Shown: positions 40,899 to 51,062, numbered from the stretch's first letter. The stretch is 64,000 nt of DNA from Lentisphaerae bacterium ADurb.Bin242 (GCA_002069785.1 MWCA01000020.1:1-64000), one strand, 5' to 3'. Notes: generated by a model not told the origin, from the letters alone. Translations and numbers: made by a program.

Positions 40899-43337
40899 TT
40901 ACTGACGGATCAGAATTCCAAGGGATTCCTGGATCACGGGCGAGTACTTGACAATGATCGGAGTGAAGACGATCGCGACCATGCTCATGAGCTTGATCAG
41001 GATGTTCAGGGACGGACCGGAGGTATCCTTGCAGGGATCGCCGACCGTGTCGCCGATCACGGCCGCGCCGTGAACCGGATTCTTGCTTCCGTCGGCCAGT
41101 TTCTTGCCGCCGTAGTTGCCTTTTTCAATGTGCTTCTTGGCATTGTCCCAGGCGCCGCCGGCGTTATTGAGCATGCAAGCCAGGGAGAACCCGGCCGCAA
41201 GACCGCCCGCGAGCAGTCCCATGATGCCGGCCACACCGAGGATCAGTCCGGTCAGAAGAGGAACTGCGATGGCGAGAAGAGAGGGGACCATCATTTCACG
41301 CTGGGCGCCTTTGGTGGAGATTTCCACGCAGCGGGCGTAATCCGGACGTTCCTTGCCTTCCATGATGCCGGGTTTTTCCTTGAACTGACGGCGGACTTCC
41401 TCCACCATGTTTCCGGCGGCGCGTCCGACCGCTTTCATGGTCAGGGCGCAGAAGATGAACGCCATCATGGCGCCGATGAACATTCCGCAAAGGAGCAGCG
41501 GGTTCATGATGTCGATGTTAAAGGCGGAGATGAATACTTTGATATTGTCGACGGCCTTGTCATTGAGTTTGGCAAGGGTGTCGGCTGACAGAAGATTGAG
41601 CTTGCGGGTCCAGACTTCGACTTCCTGAATTTCCGCGGCCAGAAGAGCCATGGCGGTCAGAGCGGCCGAACCGATGGCAAAACCTTTGCCCGTGGCGGCC
41701 GTGGTGTTGCCGAGCATGTCAAGCGCATCGGTGCGTTCCCGGACATGCGGGGGCAGGCCCGACATTTCGGCATTGCCGCCGGCGTTGTCGGCGATCGGTC
41801 CGTACGCATCCGTCGCCAGCGTGATTCCGAGGGTGGCGAGCATACCGACCGCGGCAAACCCGATTCCATACAAGCCGTAAATCGTCCCCTGGGTGAAGCC
41901 GCCGGAGAACGCATACGCGCAGACGATGGCGATCACGGTGGCGATCACCGGGATTCCGGAAGAAAGCATTCCGAGAGCAAGACCGTCGATGATCGTGGTG
42001 GCCGGGCCCATCTGAGCCTGGCCGGCCAGTTCCTTGGTCGGCCTGTTTTCATCGGAAGTGTAATATTCGGTGGAATATCCGATCACGACACCGGCAATCA
42101 GACCCGCGACGATCGCCCCGAAGATTCCCCAGGTGATGATGTCGAACAGAACGAGGACAGCGCACGCGACAAGGATCAGGATGGAGCTTCCCCACGTGCC
42201 GATGCGCAATGCCCGCAGAAGGGTGCTCATGTTGGCGCCTTCCTTGCACCGGACCGAGAAGATGCCGATGATCGAAAGGATAATACCGATTCCGGCAACA
42301 ATCATGGGAGCGTTGATGCGGACAACGACATCCTGAGCGGCAATCGGAAGAGCCGCGCCGAGAGCCGCGGTCGCAAGGATGGCGCCGCAGTAGGATTCGT
42401 AGAGGTCGGCGCCCATGCCGGCCACGTCGCCCACGTTGTCGCCCACGTTATCCGCGATGGTGGCCGGGTTGCGGGGATCGTCTTCCGGGATGCCCGCTTC
42501 CACCTTGCCGACCAGGTCCGCACCCACATCCGCCGCTTTCGTATAAATACCGCCGCCGACACGCGCGAAAAGCGCCTGGGTGGAGGCACCCATCCCGAAG
42601 GTCAGCATCGTGGTGGTGATTTCCATCATGCGGTGATCGGCGGCGATCGCTCCCGCCTTCACCAGCTGGATTCCGAAGAGGGAGAATCCGTTGGCCATGT
42701 GCTCGGGCGTGTAAACCAGACGGTCAAGGATGAAATACCATGCGGAAATGTCCAGCAGACCGAATCCGACCACGACCAGCCCCATGACCGCTCCGGAACG
42801 GAAGGCCACCTGAAGGCCGCGGTTCAAGCTCTCGCTCGCGCCCTGCGCCGTACGGCTGGAGGCGGCGGTCGCGGTCTTCATGCCGAGGAATCCGCAGAGG
42901 CCGGAGAAAAATCCGCCCGTCAGGAACGCAACCGGAACAAATGGATTCTGAACGCCGATAATCGCCAGGACGGTAAACACCAGGAAGAGAATAACGAAGA
43001 CCAGTCCCACGCGGGAATACTGTTGGCGAAGATAGGCCATGGCGCCTTCTCTCACATAACCGGCAATTTCCTCCATCGTCGAATTGCCCTTGGGCGCCTG
43101 GATCATCAGACGGTAGCAGATGAATGCGGCGAACAACGCGAACAGCGCGCAAAGGGGAGCGATCCACCACATCGGAGTAATCCCGCTGGTTACAATGGCG
43201 TCGGAAGCTGCTTTCCCGGCAGCCGCCACCTCCGTTGCTTTTTTCAGTACGGCATCCTTATTCTGTGCGAACATTGGAAGTATTCCGGAACATAACATTC
43301 CTCCGGCGATCCATTTGGAAACAGCGGATGTTTTCAC
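40899..43337 (-). CDS. hppA: Membrane-bound ion-translocating pyrophosphatase
   Basis: This 812-residue protein has ~16 membrane helices and the hallmark pyrophosphate-binding text [20 protein letters not shown] and [19 protein letters not shown], with a second Asp cluster near the end ([19 protein letters not shown]). It couples PPi hydrolysis to H+ or Na+ export. The motif [10 protein letters not shown] has Ala where K+-independent enzymes have Lys, which predicts K+ dependence. An extra N-terminal hydrophobic segment resembles a signal peptide. The start is read as GTG at 43337, with a rather distant AAAGGA, so the true start is not certain. Confidence 0.95.
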   Translation of the reverse strand: MKTSAVSKWIAGGMLCSGILPMFAQNKDAVLKKATEVAAAGKAASDAIVTSGITPMWWIAPLCALFALFAAFICYRLMIQAPKGNSTMEEIAGYVREGAMAYLRQQYSRVGLVFVILFLVFTVLAIIGVQNPFVPVAFLTGGFFSGLCGFLGMKTATAASSRTAQGASESLNRGLQVAFRSGAVMGLVVVGFGLLDISAWYFILDRLVYTPEHMANGFSLFGIQLVKAGAIAADHRMMEITTTMLTFGMGASTQALFARVGGGIYTKAADVGADLVGKVEAGIPEDDPRNPATIADNVGDNVGDVAGMGADLYESYCGAILATAALGAALPIAAQDVVVRINAPMIVAGIGIILSIIGIFSVRCKEGANMSTLLRALRIGTWGSSILILVACAVLVLFDIITWGIFGAIVAGLIAGVVIGYSTEYYTSDENRPTKELAGQAQMGPATTIIDGLALGMLSSGIPVIATVIAIVCAYAFSGGFTQGTIYGLYGIGFAAVGMLATLGITLATDAYGPIADNAGGNAEMSGLPPHVRERTDALDMLGNTTAATGKGFAIGSAALTAMALLAAEIQEVEVWTRKLNLLSADTLAKLNDKAVDNIKVFISAFNIDIMNPLLLCGMFIGAMMAFIFCALTMKAVGRAAGNMVEEVRRQFKEKPGIMEGKERPDYARCVEISTKGAQREMMVPSLLAIAVPLLTGLILGVAGIMGLLAGGLAAGFSLACMLNNAGGAWDNAKKHIEKGNYGGKKLADGSKNPVHGAAVIGDTVGDPCKDTSGPSLNILIKLMSMVAIVFTPIIVKYSPVIQESLGILIRQ

Positions 43338-43408
43338 TTTACGTCTACCAATCCTTTCTTTTCTTGTTGGATGTCTAAAAATAAAAAAAACAAAATCCTC
43401 ACTCTATT

Positions 43409-43436
43409 ACCATAACTTTCAAAATGAAAATGTCAA
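43409..43436 (-). promoter_or_regulatory. Promoter of hppA
   Basis: On the minus strand TTGACA (43436-43431), a 16-bp spacer and TATGGT (43414-43409). The rest of the 43338-43677 gap shows no gene or structure I can support. Confidence 0.65.
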
Positions 43437-43677
43437 GCAGGAAACTGGAAAAATTATGGTTTTCCGGAATCGTTCCCGGGAAGGGCGAAAGCCTCCGCCC
43501 GCATAACTGGCGGAACAAAAGAGACTTCCGGCTGCCGCGGAGGGAAAGGAACAATCCGGCCCGAAAGAAAAAACAATCTTCCGGATGGAAAAAGAACGGA
43601 AAAACAGGATGGAAGGACGGAGAAAAATCTTTCTTTCGCCGGAAAGAAGAACAATCCGGAGAAACGGTTCCGGGGTC

Positions 43678-44664
43678 TTACCAGCGGACCAGCATGGCGC
43701 CTTTGCTCAGCCCGGCGCCGACCGCGGCCAGCAGCAGAAGCTGTCCGGGCTTCAGCAAGTCGCGTGCGCGCATATCCGCCAATGCGATGCCGATCGTCGC
43801 CGCACAGGTGTTGCCGTAATTTTCCACATTCCGGAACACCTGTTCCGAGGGAATGGCAAGACGTTCCGCCGTGGCGTCCACGATCCGGACGTTCGCCTGG
43901 TGCGGCACAAACCAGTCGATCTTTTCCGGAGACAATCCCGCCCGCTCCAGCGCGATGTTGGAATACTCGGTCATGCCGGCCACCGCCAGCTTGAAAATCA
44001 GCTTGCCGTCCATGTGCAGGAACTGCTGTCTTTCGTCCAGCAGCGCGGTGGTGAGGGGAAGTCTCGAACCGCCGCCCGGCAGAAGAAGGCTTTCAAAATA
44101 AGCGCCGTCCACTCCCAGGTGAGCCGGGAAAAGCGCATCGGGGGTTTCCTGAAAATCGTTTTCCAGAAGCACCGCGGCCGCGCCGTCGCCGAACAGGACA
44201 CAGGTATCGCGGTTTTCCCAGTCGACAATCGCGGACATTTTTTCGGATGCGACCACGAGGATATACCGCATGGACGGGTTCCCTTTCAGGATGCAGCGGG
44301 CGTTTTCCAGAGAAAAAACCATTCCGCTGCACGCCGCCTGAATATCGAAACTGAAGGCGTTTTTCGCCCCGAGTTTTTCCTGGACAAGACATGCGGAGGC
44401 GGGAAAAAGGCATTCCGGAGACGTGGAACTCAACAGGATCGCGCCCAGTTCGGAGGGGGAAACGCCCGCTTCTTCCAGAACTTTTTTCGCCGCGGAACAG
44501 CCCATGTCGGACACTTGTTCCTCCGGCGCGGCAATATGACGCTGCCGGATTCCGGTTCGGGTATATATCCATTCATCGTTGGTATCTAAGAACTTGCTCA
44601 AGTCATCGTTGGTGAGAATTTTTTCCGGGACGTAAGAGCCGATATTTCGAATGCGGATTCCCAT
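43678..44664 (-). CDS. fabH: 3-oxoacyl-[acyl-carrier-protein] synthase III
   Basis: The 328-residue thiolase-fold enzyme carries the Cys-His-Asn triad: DIQAACSGMVFSL (Cys ~112), WFVPHQANVRIVDA (His) and NVENYGNTCAATIG (Asn). The end GAGLSKGAMLVRW and the start RIRNIGSYVPEKILTN match FabH. It starts fatty acid synthesis by condensing acetyl-CoA with malonyl-ACP. AAGGAA precedes the ATG. No other fab gene is next to it. The 44665-45021 gap upstream holds only a likely promoter and nothing else I can support. Confidence 0.95.
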   Translation of the reverse strand: MGIRIRNIGSYVPEKILTNDDLSKFLDTNDEWIYTRTGIRQRHIAAPEEQVSDMGCSAAKKVLEEAGVSPSELGAILLSSTSPECLFPASACLVQEKLGAKNAFSFDIQAACSGMVFSLENARCILKGNPSMRYILVVASEKMSAIVDWENRDTCVLFGDGAAAVLLENDFQETPDALFPAHLGVDGAYFESLLLPGGGSRLPLTTALLDERQQFLHMDGKLIFKLAVAGMTEYSNIALERAGLSPEKIDWFVPHQANVRIVDATAERLAIPSEQVFRNVENYGNTCAATIGIALADMRARDLLKPGQLLLLAAVGAGLSKGAMLVRW

Positions 44665-45021
44665 AACGCGTTCCTTCTATATTCTGTTGCACCATCGCCC
44701 GGCAGGATTGGTCCGGAATCCACTTTTGTCATGCGTCAACAAAACCGGATTCCGTCATCCCTTTTTTCACAACGGGTCTCATGCCGGGCTTCGACTCCAT
44801 TGCTGAACTGAACTCCCGTCCCCGGGAAGAGACGCAAGACAGAAAACAAACACTTTTTGACCGTTATGAACGGCTCCGGCCGCAAAGTATCCATCGACCG
44901 GAGCAAACAATCAAAAACAGCCGTCTTTCCGGAAAGACAACAAAAAAATCATACCTTCGTAACAAATTCCAAAATATTATTCCTTGTTAGAATGAGTTAC
45001 GCCGGAACTAATATTCATTAA

Positions 45022-45098
45022 TGGTGGGTATAACTGGGCTCGAACCAGTGACCTTCACGATGTCAACGTGACGCTCTAACCAACTGAGCTATACACCC
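45022..45098 (-). tRNA. tRNA-Val (anticodon GAC), CCA encoded
   Basis: The reverse complement folds as a full cloverleaf. The acceptor is GGGTGTA/TATACCC, the D arm GCTC-AGTTGGTTA-GAGC, the anticodon stem TCACG/CGTGA with loop TTGACAT (anticodon GAC), and the T arm ACTGG-TTCGAGC-CCAGT. ACCA is encoded at the 3' end. It is 77 nt including CCA. Confidence 0.97.
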
Positions 45099-45167
45099 TA
45101 TTCTTGAACGAACGGGGTATACTATACGATCACTTTTCCGGTTTTCAAGGTCAAAAGCAAAAAAAAC

Positions 45168-45887
45168 TCATTTTTCGACCAATTCGCCGTTTTCCCATTT
45201 CCGGTTCAACAGATTGATGTTGATCTCCAGGACCGGATACAGCCAGACCAGATTTTCCGCATTGTCTTTATTGTTCCACTGGAAGGCTTTCTTTTTGCCG
45301 TTGAGCGGCGTCAGCTGGATGGTCTCTTCATTGCGCGTGTACTTGCAGAGGATCACCGTAGCCGGATTCCGGAGTTTCCCGACAACGATGTCGCCGTCCT
45401 GCGCATATTCCCCGCCCGCGACCAACATCACGGTTCCAATGGGAAACATCGGACATAAGTCGCTGGAATCCACCTTCAATGCGAAATAAGAATCTTTTAC
45501 GGGATTTGCGAAAAAGGCAACCCGGTCGCCCAGGCGTTTTGCAAATGCGGACGCCGATTCCAGCGTGGAATCGAACCCCAGAATCTCCGTAAAAGTAACC
45601 AGCGGAGCCCGCTTGCTTTCCAGTTCCGGCATTTTCCTTCTGTACGGCTCCTGGTCTTCGCGGAGCATGTACCCGAAATGCCGGTCCTCGGGTTCATTCA
45701 TGAAGTTTTTGAGTTCACGGCGAATCTTTGCAACCCAGATATGTCCGCTGATGTTGGAAGTCTTTCCACTCAGCCAGAACAATACCGTGCTGTGCGCGAT
45801 TCCAACATGCTTGGCAAACTGGGAAGTGTTGCCGTAATGTTCGATTGCCAATCGCAAAGCATTCAATATTTCAGGCGTCAGTTTCAT
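45168..45887 (-). CDS. XRE/S24-like repressor, probably non-cleaving
   Basis: The 239-residue protein has an N-terminal helix-turn-helix (SQFAKHVGIAHSTVLFWLSG) and a C-terminal S24/LexA-type beta domain (PMFPIGTVMLVAGGEYAQDG, then DIVVGKL). In active LexA/CI proteins the Ser lies in a DSM-P motif; here the text is SSDLCPMFPIG, with no Ser directly before Met. Self-cleavage is therefore doubtful. The Met at 45887 has AAGGA eight bases before it. No phage genes are nearby, so its target is unknown. Confidence 0.8.
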   Translation of the reverse strand: MKLTPEILNALRLAIEHYGNTSQFAKHVGIAHSTVLFWLSGKTSNISGHIWVAKIRRELKNFMNEPEDRHFGYMLREDQEPYRRKMPELESKRAPLVTFTEILGFDSTLESASAFAKRLGDRVAFFANPVKDSYFALKVDSSDLCPMFPIGTVMLVAGGEYAQDGDIVVGKLRNPATVILCKYTRNEETIQLTPLNGKKKAFQWNNKDNAENLVWLYPVLEININLLNRKWENGELVEK

Positions 45888-46195
45888 ATTCGAAATCCTT
45901 TCCATGTTAAATCAAAATTCATTGTTTTATATGAGAAGTGCTTTTCACAAAACTGAAATATATCCAACCACACGGATTGTTTCAGCCTTTCAACGCTTGA
46001 TTCACGGTATTTACAGACCAAAGCCTTTCTAATTTATAATAGCATCGCAAAATGCAAAATCAACATTTTTTTTTCAACGAATCTTTTTTTTTTATAATTT
46101 TTTTTATTTCATCCATTCTCCTCACAATCCATGGAAGTAGACAATTAAAAATGCAAAAAGTTGTTGATTTTTCTTATGAATCATTTCTTTTCGCC

Positions 46196-46223
46196 TTGCT
46201 TTCGTTTGAAATTCCGGTAAATT
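46196..46223 (+). promoter_or_regulatory. Promoter of the WbuC-like gene
   Basis: TTGCTT (46196-46201), a 16-bp spacer and TAAATT (46218-46223). The rest of the 45888-46195 gap is very AT-rich, with long T-runs near 46070-46110, and shows no gene. Confidence 0.5.
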
Positions 46224-46244
46224 AATCAATCGGGAGAAACCATA

Positions 46245-46664
46245 ATGAAAATCATTGACCATGAAAAACTCGAGGAACTCGGCGCCCTTGCGGTTCAAGC
46301 CCCCCGGAAACGGACCCATTGCAACTTGCATGAATCCCTGGACGCACCGATCCAGCGTCTTTGCGTGACCGGTGAGAAGGAAACCGTTTTTCCGCCGCAC
46401 CGCCACCGCGACAAATGGGAGTTGTCCGTCATTTTGAAAGGCCGGGCCTCCGTTTATATTTATCATGAAGACGGCTCCGTAAAGGAATCGTTCGAAATGA
46501 TCCCGGGGGGAGAGGCATTGTCCGCCATTGAAATCCCGGAAGGAATCTGGCACAACTATGTCTTCCGCGAATCGGGGACCACGCTTCTGGAAGTCAAAAA
46601 AGGACCGTTTACTCCGATCGCCCCGGAAGACACCGCTCCGTTCGCCGGAGTCAAGCCCGCCTGA
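46245..46664 (+). CDS. WbuC-family cupin protein
   Basis: The 139-residue protein has the WbuC pattern: an early RTHCNLHESLDAPIQRLCV, then FPPHRHRDKWELSVILKGRA (cupin metal His residues), IPEGIWHNYVFRESGTTLLE and the end VKKGPFTPI. WbuC proteins are found in O-antigen and other polysaccharide loci as small metal-binding cupins of unproven reaction. Here it lies alone with queH, not in a glycan cluster. RBS GGGAGAAA. Confidence 0.85.
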   Translation: MKIIDHEKLEELGALAVQAPRKRTHCNLHESLDAPIQRLCVTGEKETVFPPHRHRDKWELSVILKGRASVYIYHEDGSVKESFEMIPGGEALSAIEIPEGIWHNYVFRESGTTLLEVKKGPFTPIAPEDTAPFAGVKPA

Positions 46665-46679
46665 GGAGGGAATGTGCGC

Positions 46680-47237
46680 ATGAGCGGCCGCGACTCCGAT
46701 ATTCTCCTTCTCCACGTATGCTGTGCGCCTTGCGCATCCGCATGCGTGGAGCGTCTGTTGGCGGAAGAAAGAAAAATCCGGCTGTTCTTTTCCAATTCAA
46801 ACCTTTGCAGCGAAGCCGAATACAGCCGGCGGCGGGAGTCGGTCCGCCGCCTGGCTTCCCTCACCCGGACGGAACTGGTCGAGGATCCGTATGATCATGC
46901 TTCGTGGCATGCCGCGGTTTCCGCTTCGCTGCCCGGATATGCCCGATATCCGGAAGGAACGGAACGGTGCCGTCTCTGTTTTTCCTTTTCGCTGGGACGG
47001 GCGGCGGAGCATGCCCGGCAAAACGGAATGAGTTTCACCACTTCCCTGACCGTGAGTCCGCACAAAAATTCAAAACTGATTTTTGAGGTCGGGTCCCGGT
47101 GGTCTTTTTTTGAGGCCGTCGACTTCAAGAAAAAAGACGGCTTCCGGCGTTCCATTGAACTTTCAAAGCAATACGGATTCTACCGGCAGGACTTCTGCGG
47201 CTGTGAATTTTCACAGAAACAAAGGGATGTTTCCTGA
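46680..47237 (+). CDS. queH: Epoxyqueuosine reductase QueH
   Basis: The 185-residue protein matches the DUF208/QueH family: ILLLHVCCAPCASACVERLL near the start, FFSNSNLCSEAEYSRR, GTERCRLCFSFSLGRAAEHA, SLTVSPHKN and the end YRQDFCGCEFSQ. The paired cysteines hold an iron-sulphur cluster and a second metal. It reduces epoxyqueuosine to queuosine in tRNA, replacing QueG. I chose the ATG at 46680, with GAGGAGGG nine bases before it, over the GTG at 46674. Confidence 0.93.
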   Translation: MSGRDSDILLLHVCCAPCASACVERLLAEERKIRLFFSNSNLCSEAEYSRRRESVRRLASLTRTELVEDPYDHASWHAAVSASLPGYARYPEGTERCRLCFSFSLGRAAEHARQNGMSFTTSLTVSPHKNSKLIFEVGSRWSFFEAVDFKKKDGFRRSIELSKQYGFYRQDFCGCEFSQKQRDVS

Positions 47238-47492
47238 AAGACAAACAGGGAACCTCGCGACGGAACGGAAATATACTGTCCTGTCCCCGTGCTTTTTAAA
47301 CCGCCGGACGGAAAACACCCGCAGCCACCGATTTGTCTTCGGCGGTTCCTCCTTGGATTTGAAAAGGAGTGTTTTTTGCAGCCTTTTCATTCAAAAAAAG
47401 TTGAAAAAAAACAAAAAGACGGTATTGTAAGGGTCGTTTATTTTCGGAACACAATTCATTGCAATATTCCGGATTTGGAATGGGGATCATCG

Positions 47493-48530
47493 ATGTTCGA
47501 TTTGCATAAATTTGACTTTTCCGATGAAGAGATCCGGAAAGCCGCGGCGGAAAACCGGCTGCTTTCCATGGAGATCGAGTTCAGCCGGGCATGCAATTAT
47601 CATTGTCCCTACTGTTACGCCGCGGAAGAGAATCCGGAAGCGGACGAGCTTCCTTCGGGCAAGCTGAACTCGGCAATCTTTCAGGCGGCGGAACTCGGCG
47701 CCCGGAAAATCGTGATTCTGGGCGGGGAGCCTCTCCTGTACAACCGTCTGGAAGAGAAGATCCGGATGATCACAACCCTGGGAATGGGAGCGGAGATTTT
47801 TACAAACAGCTCGCTGGTCACGCCGCATCTTGCGGAATTCTTTTTCCGGCACGGATGCCGGGTGGTGGTCAAATTCAACTCGCTGAATCCGGAAATCCAG
47901 GATTCCATGACCGGTGAAAAAGGGTCGCTTCCCGTCCTCCTGAAAGCGATAAAAACTTTACAGAAAGCCGGCTACACGATTCCGGGCATGCTGTGCGGCG
48001 CATCGGTCATCTGTTCCGAAAACTTCGACGGCGTTCTGGAGCTTTGGAAATACATGCGCGAAAACAACATCCAGCCGTATTTCGAGATGCTGACGCCGCA
48101 GGGACGCCTTCTTAAAAATAAACATCTGCTGGTTCCGAAACAGCGGGTCCGGGAGCTGTTCGACAAAATCGCCTCTCTGGACCAGAGTTTCGGGCATCAC
48201 TGGATGCCGCAGCCGCCGCTGGTCGGAGGACAATGCTTCCGCCACACGTATTCCTGCGTGGTCAACGCCCGGGGGGAAGTCAAACCCTGCGTCGGGGTCG
48301 ACATCGTCATCGGCCGCCTGGACGAAAAACCGCTGAAAGAAATCCTGGCGCAAAGCAAAGTCATCCGTGACCTGAAGAATTACCGCAATACCATGAAAGG
48401 AGCCTGCCGGACCTGCGAAAAAGCCGAATCCTGCTACGGCTGCCGCGGAGCGGCCTATCAGGTCACGGGGGATTATCTGGCATCCGATCCGTTCTGCTGG
48501 CACAACCCGGACGGCTGCGACTCCCTCTGA
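47493..48530 (+). CDS. Radical SAM protein with SPASM-like C-terminus
   Basis: The 345-residue protein has the radical SAM cluster motif CNYHCPYC (residues ~31-38), then VILGGEPLLYNRLEEKIRMI for SAM binding. The C-terminal cysteines GQCFRHTYSCVVNARGEVKP and ACRTCEKAESCYGCRGAAYQ are SPASM/Twitch-like sites for extra iron-sulphur clusters. Such enzymes modify peptides or act as sulfatase maturases. I see no precursor peptide ORF in the 255 bp upstream, so the substrate is unknown. The ATG at 47493 gives a sensible length; the frame is open further upstream without a better start. Confidence 0.85.
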   Translation: MFDLHKFDFSDEEIRKAAAENRLLSMEIEFSRACNYHCPYCYAAEENPEADELPSGKLNSAIFQAAELGARKIVILGGEPLLYNRLEEKIRMITTLGMGAEIFTNSSLVTPHLAEFFFRHGCRVVVKFNSLNPEIQDSMTGEKGSLPVLLKAIKTLQKAGYTIPGMLCGASVICSENFDGVLELWKYMRENNIQPYFEMLTPQGRLLKNKHLLVPKQRVRELFDKIASLDQSFGHHWMPQPPLVGGQCFRHTYSCVVNARGEVKPCVGVDIVIGRLDEKPLKEILAQSKVIRDLKNYRNTMKGACRTCEKAESCYGCRGAAYQVTGDYLASDPFCWHNPDGCDSL

Positions 48531-48561
48531 CGGCACACCGCATTCTCCGCGGGACGGGCTT

Positions 48562-48593
48562 GGAAAGGGACGGCGGAAACGGCCGCCCTTTCC
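48562..48593. terminator. Strong hairpin between convergent genes
   Basis: GGAAAGGG-a-CGGC pairs with GCCG-CCCTTTCC (12 bp with one bulge). There is no T-tract on either side, so it is a probable but atypical terminator. Confidence 0.45.
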
Positions 48594-48596
48594 GAA

Positions 48597-49922
48597 TCAG
48601 ACTTCGATCCCGCTGGAATGGAGAATCTTCTGGACTTCTTTCACATCGACGTCCCGCGGCAGCACGTTGTCACGGACGGCCACCGCCGCCGCAACGCCGA
48701 CGCCCTGCCCGATGCTCGCGCAGATTCCCATGACCCGGTAATTCGAGTGCGCCTTGTGGGTTCCGGAAATGTTGCGTCCGGAAAGCAGCAGGGAATCGAT
48801 TTTCGCCGGAACGCAGGCCCGGTAGGGGATCGTATAGACGCCCTTGGACTGGAAATGCTTCTGCGCGCCGTTCTTGTCGAGGCCGGGCCCCGAAAGGGAA
48901 TGGATGTCGAAGTTGAAGAAGTTCCGGGTGGCGATCCAGTCATCGAACACGCGCGCCTCCACGATATCGTCGGGCGTCAGCGTATAGACTCCTTTGAAAT
49001 GGCGGGTCTCCCGGACGCCGACGTTGCTTGCGGAAGCCACCAGATAGCAGTTTTCATATCCGGGAACGAATTCCCGCAGGAACAGGATGATCCTGTCCAT
49101 CTGTTCGCGGCAGACGAGCTCGGCCTTCGTCAGGTCGCGGACGTTGGTACCGTCGATCCCGATGACGTTGGTCATGTTGACGCAGACCTCGCCCGGAAGA
49201 CGGCACTTGTACAGCAGGACGTGTCCGGCCGGATGCGGCAGATGGGCTTTCCCGAGCGCCTGAACCTCCCCTTTCGGGATGTCCATATATGATTCGAAAC
49301 TGCCGGGGAAAATGGCGCGGGAGTAATCCACGCCGCCGATCCGGAACATCAGCGTCACGGGCTGGCAGATGTGATCGTCCTCGCGTCCGAGCAGATAACC
49401 GGCCCCGGCGAAAGCCGCCGCGTCGCCGTCGCCGGTGGAGTCGATCACGACTTTCGCCAGGATCGCCTCCCGTCCGGACTTGCTTTCCGTGATGATCCCG
49501 CGGACCCGGTTCCCTTCCAGGATTGTCCCGACGACCAGCGTATGAAGCTGAACCGTCACGCCGGCCTCCTTCATCATCCGGAACAGGACGCTCTTCTGGC
49601 ACTCGTGGCTGATCACCCACCGTTTATCATAATCGGTCAGATTTTCGTTCCATTTCAGGGGAAGCGATTCACTGGCCGCCATGCGGTCCACGATCTCATG
49701 CATGAGAGGCGAATGGATCGAACCGCTCCAATGGGACATCATTCCCATGGTCGCCATGCCGCCGAGGGCGTTATCCTTTTCGATCAGCATCGTTTTCGCG
49801 CCCGCCCGGGCCGCCCCGAGCGCCGCTCCGACGCCGGCAGGTCCTCCGCCTGCCACCAGGACTTCCGTTTCCGCCGCCACCGGAATGTCCCGGGCCGCTT
49901 CTCTGTACATTTTCATTTTCAA
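48597..49922 (-). CDS. FAD-dependent oxidoreductase (FAD_oxidored family)
   Basis: The 441-residue protein has the Rossmann motif EVLVAGGGPAGVGAALGAAR, IEKDNALGGMATMGMM, VVIDSTGDGDAAAFAGAGYL and the end IGQGVGVAAAVAVRDNVLPR. This family is frequent in polysaccharide-degrading bacteria and is largely uncharacterised. No signal peptide is present. It is co-directional with and 25 bp downstream of the M14 peptidase gene. AGGAG lies ten bases before the start. Confidence 0.88.
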   Translation of the reverse strand: MKMKMYREAARDIPVAAETEVLVAGGGPAGVGAALGAARAGAKTMLIEKDNALGGMATMGMMSHWSGSIHSPLMHEIVDRMAASESLPLKWNENLTDYDKRWVISHECQKSVLFRMMKEAGVTVQLHTLVVGTILEGNRVRGIITESKSGREAILAKVVIDSTGDGDAAAFAGAGYLLGREDDHICQPVTLMFRIGGVDYSRAIFPGSFESYMDIPKGEVQALGKAHLPHPAGHVLLYKCRLPGEVCVNMTNVIGIDGTNVRDLTKAELVCREQMDRIILFLREFVPGYENCYLVASASNVGVRETRHFKGVYTLTPDDIVEARVFDDWIATRNFFNFDIHSLSGPGLDKNGAQKHFQSKGVYTIPYRACVPAKIDSLLLSGRNISGTHKAHSNYRVMGICASIGQGVGVAAAVAVRDNVLPRDVDVKEVQKILHSSGIEV

Positions 49923-49946
49923 AGGTCTCCTTTCGCCCCATCGGGT

Positions 49947-51062
49947 CTATTTCTTGATTTCTTGTGAAAACCGGATCATTGCGCGTGCGATGCATCGTCC
50001 GAAATTCCGCATCATCCGGGGTTCAAATGTCGTTTCTCCGGCATTTGCATAAGGGATTTCCATCGAAGCGCCGAAACGGTTGAAGGGCTGCCGGATCGCC
50101 CAGTCGCGCATCGGGGAACCCTGGATGTAGTTGGCGCCGGTGTTCCAGCTCGTGCCGTAGAGCAGAATCTCTCCGTCATACGGGACAATTCCTTCGGCTT
50201 CCTTCCGGAGAAATTCCGCAAATACTTTTGTTTTTTCCTCCATGCTCCGGAGGGGCGGCCCGACAAAATAAATGGCTTCATTATCCTTGCCGTGAATCCA
50301 CGGACAGTGCAAATCCAGACAGAAGTCGATTGATTCCTCCTTCATGAGCTTCATGATGGACGCCGTTTCCGGATAAATGGGCGATTCGCCGTAGTCGCGC
50401 GCATGGTCGTGCGGAGCGCGCCCCTTTCCCTGATCTCCGTCCACAACGCCGTCCTTGTCGGCGAACGGGACCGCGAAAACCTCGAAGGTCCGCCGGACTT
50501 CCGCATTCTCCAGCGCCTCCAGAAGAATCCCTTCCAGCACATAGGTGGCCATCATTTCGCAGCAGTGGTGACGGGAGGTCAGCAACAGTTTGTGCGGGCT
50601 TTTCACGCCCGGCTCCCGGATCGTCAGAAGTTCCACCTCCCGTCCTTTCCGGGTTCTGCAAAGGATTTCCTTCCGCAGAAACGGCGAATCCGCATGGGCT
50701 TCCAGAAAACGGTCCAGATGAACCGGCTGATACTGCATTCCCATGCAGAAAATCACCGGGCCTCCCTTGCCGTCATGCGAATAAACGAAGGAACATCCGG
50801 AATCATCCACACAGGCGCGGCCGAGCCATTCCCACGTGATCCCGTTGTCATAGCTGACCGCCGGACCGCGGGTTCCGATCTTATTCGGCTGGTCGAACCG
50901 GAAACGATACTCCCCTTTTTCCTGGAAAGCCGCCCGGAAACACCAATAGAACCACGGGCTCGGAGTATCCCGCTGGTCCACGGCCACCACCGCCTCCCCC
51001 GCCCGAATCTCTTTCACAAGGAGGTTTCCACCCGGAAAATCTGTGTCGATCCGCATGTTCAT
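49947..51062 (-). CDS. M14-family zinc carboxypeptidase-like protein
   Basis: Starting at 51062 (AAGGA eight bases before), the protein has 371 residues. The N-terminal ~140 form a beta domain as in M14 cytosolic-type proteins (PSPWFYWCFRAAFQEKGEYR). The zinc site is SRHHCCEMMATYVLEG (His-x-x-Glu), with the third ligand in CLDLHCPWIHGKD. The likely catalytic Glu is in FGASMEIPYANAGE. It is probably cytoplasmic. It shares a divergent promoter region with a PocR-AraC regulator. The physiological substrate is unknown. The open frame runs far upstream, but that part is antisense to other genes. Confidence 0.82.
   Translation of the reverse strand: MNMRIDTDFPGGNLLVKEIRAGEAVVAVDQRDTPSPWFYWCFRAAFQEKGEYRFRFDQPNKIGTRGPAVSYDNGITWEWLGRACVDDSGCSFVYSHDGKGGPVIFCMGMQYQPVHLDRFLEAHADSPFLRKEILCRTRKGREVELLTIREPGVKSPHKLLLTSRHHCCEMMATYVLEGILLEALENAEVRRTFEVFAVPFADKDGVVDGDQGKGRAPHDHARDYGESPIYPETASIMKLMKEESIDFCLDLHCPWIHGKDNEAIYFVGPPLRSMEEKTKVFAEFLRKEAEGIVPYDGEILLYGTSWNTGANYIQGSPMRDWAIRQPFNRFGASMEIPYANAGETTFEPRMMRNFGRCIARAMIRFSQEIKK

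Noticed and set aside
44781-44990. 69-codon frame between fabH and tRNA-Val
   Set aside because: No RBS, no recognisable product, and an amino-acid composition typical of non-coding DNA.
47299-47347. AACCGCCG/CGGCGGTT inverted repeat as terminator of queH
   Set aside because: The loop is over 30 nt and no T-tract follows, so I cannot support a terminator.
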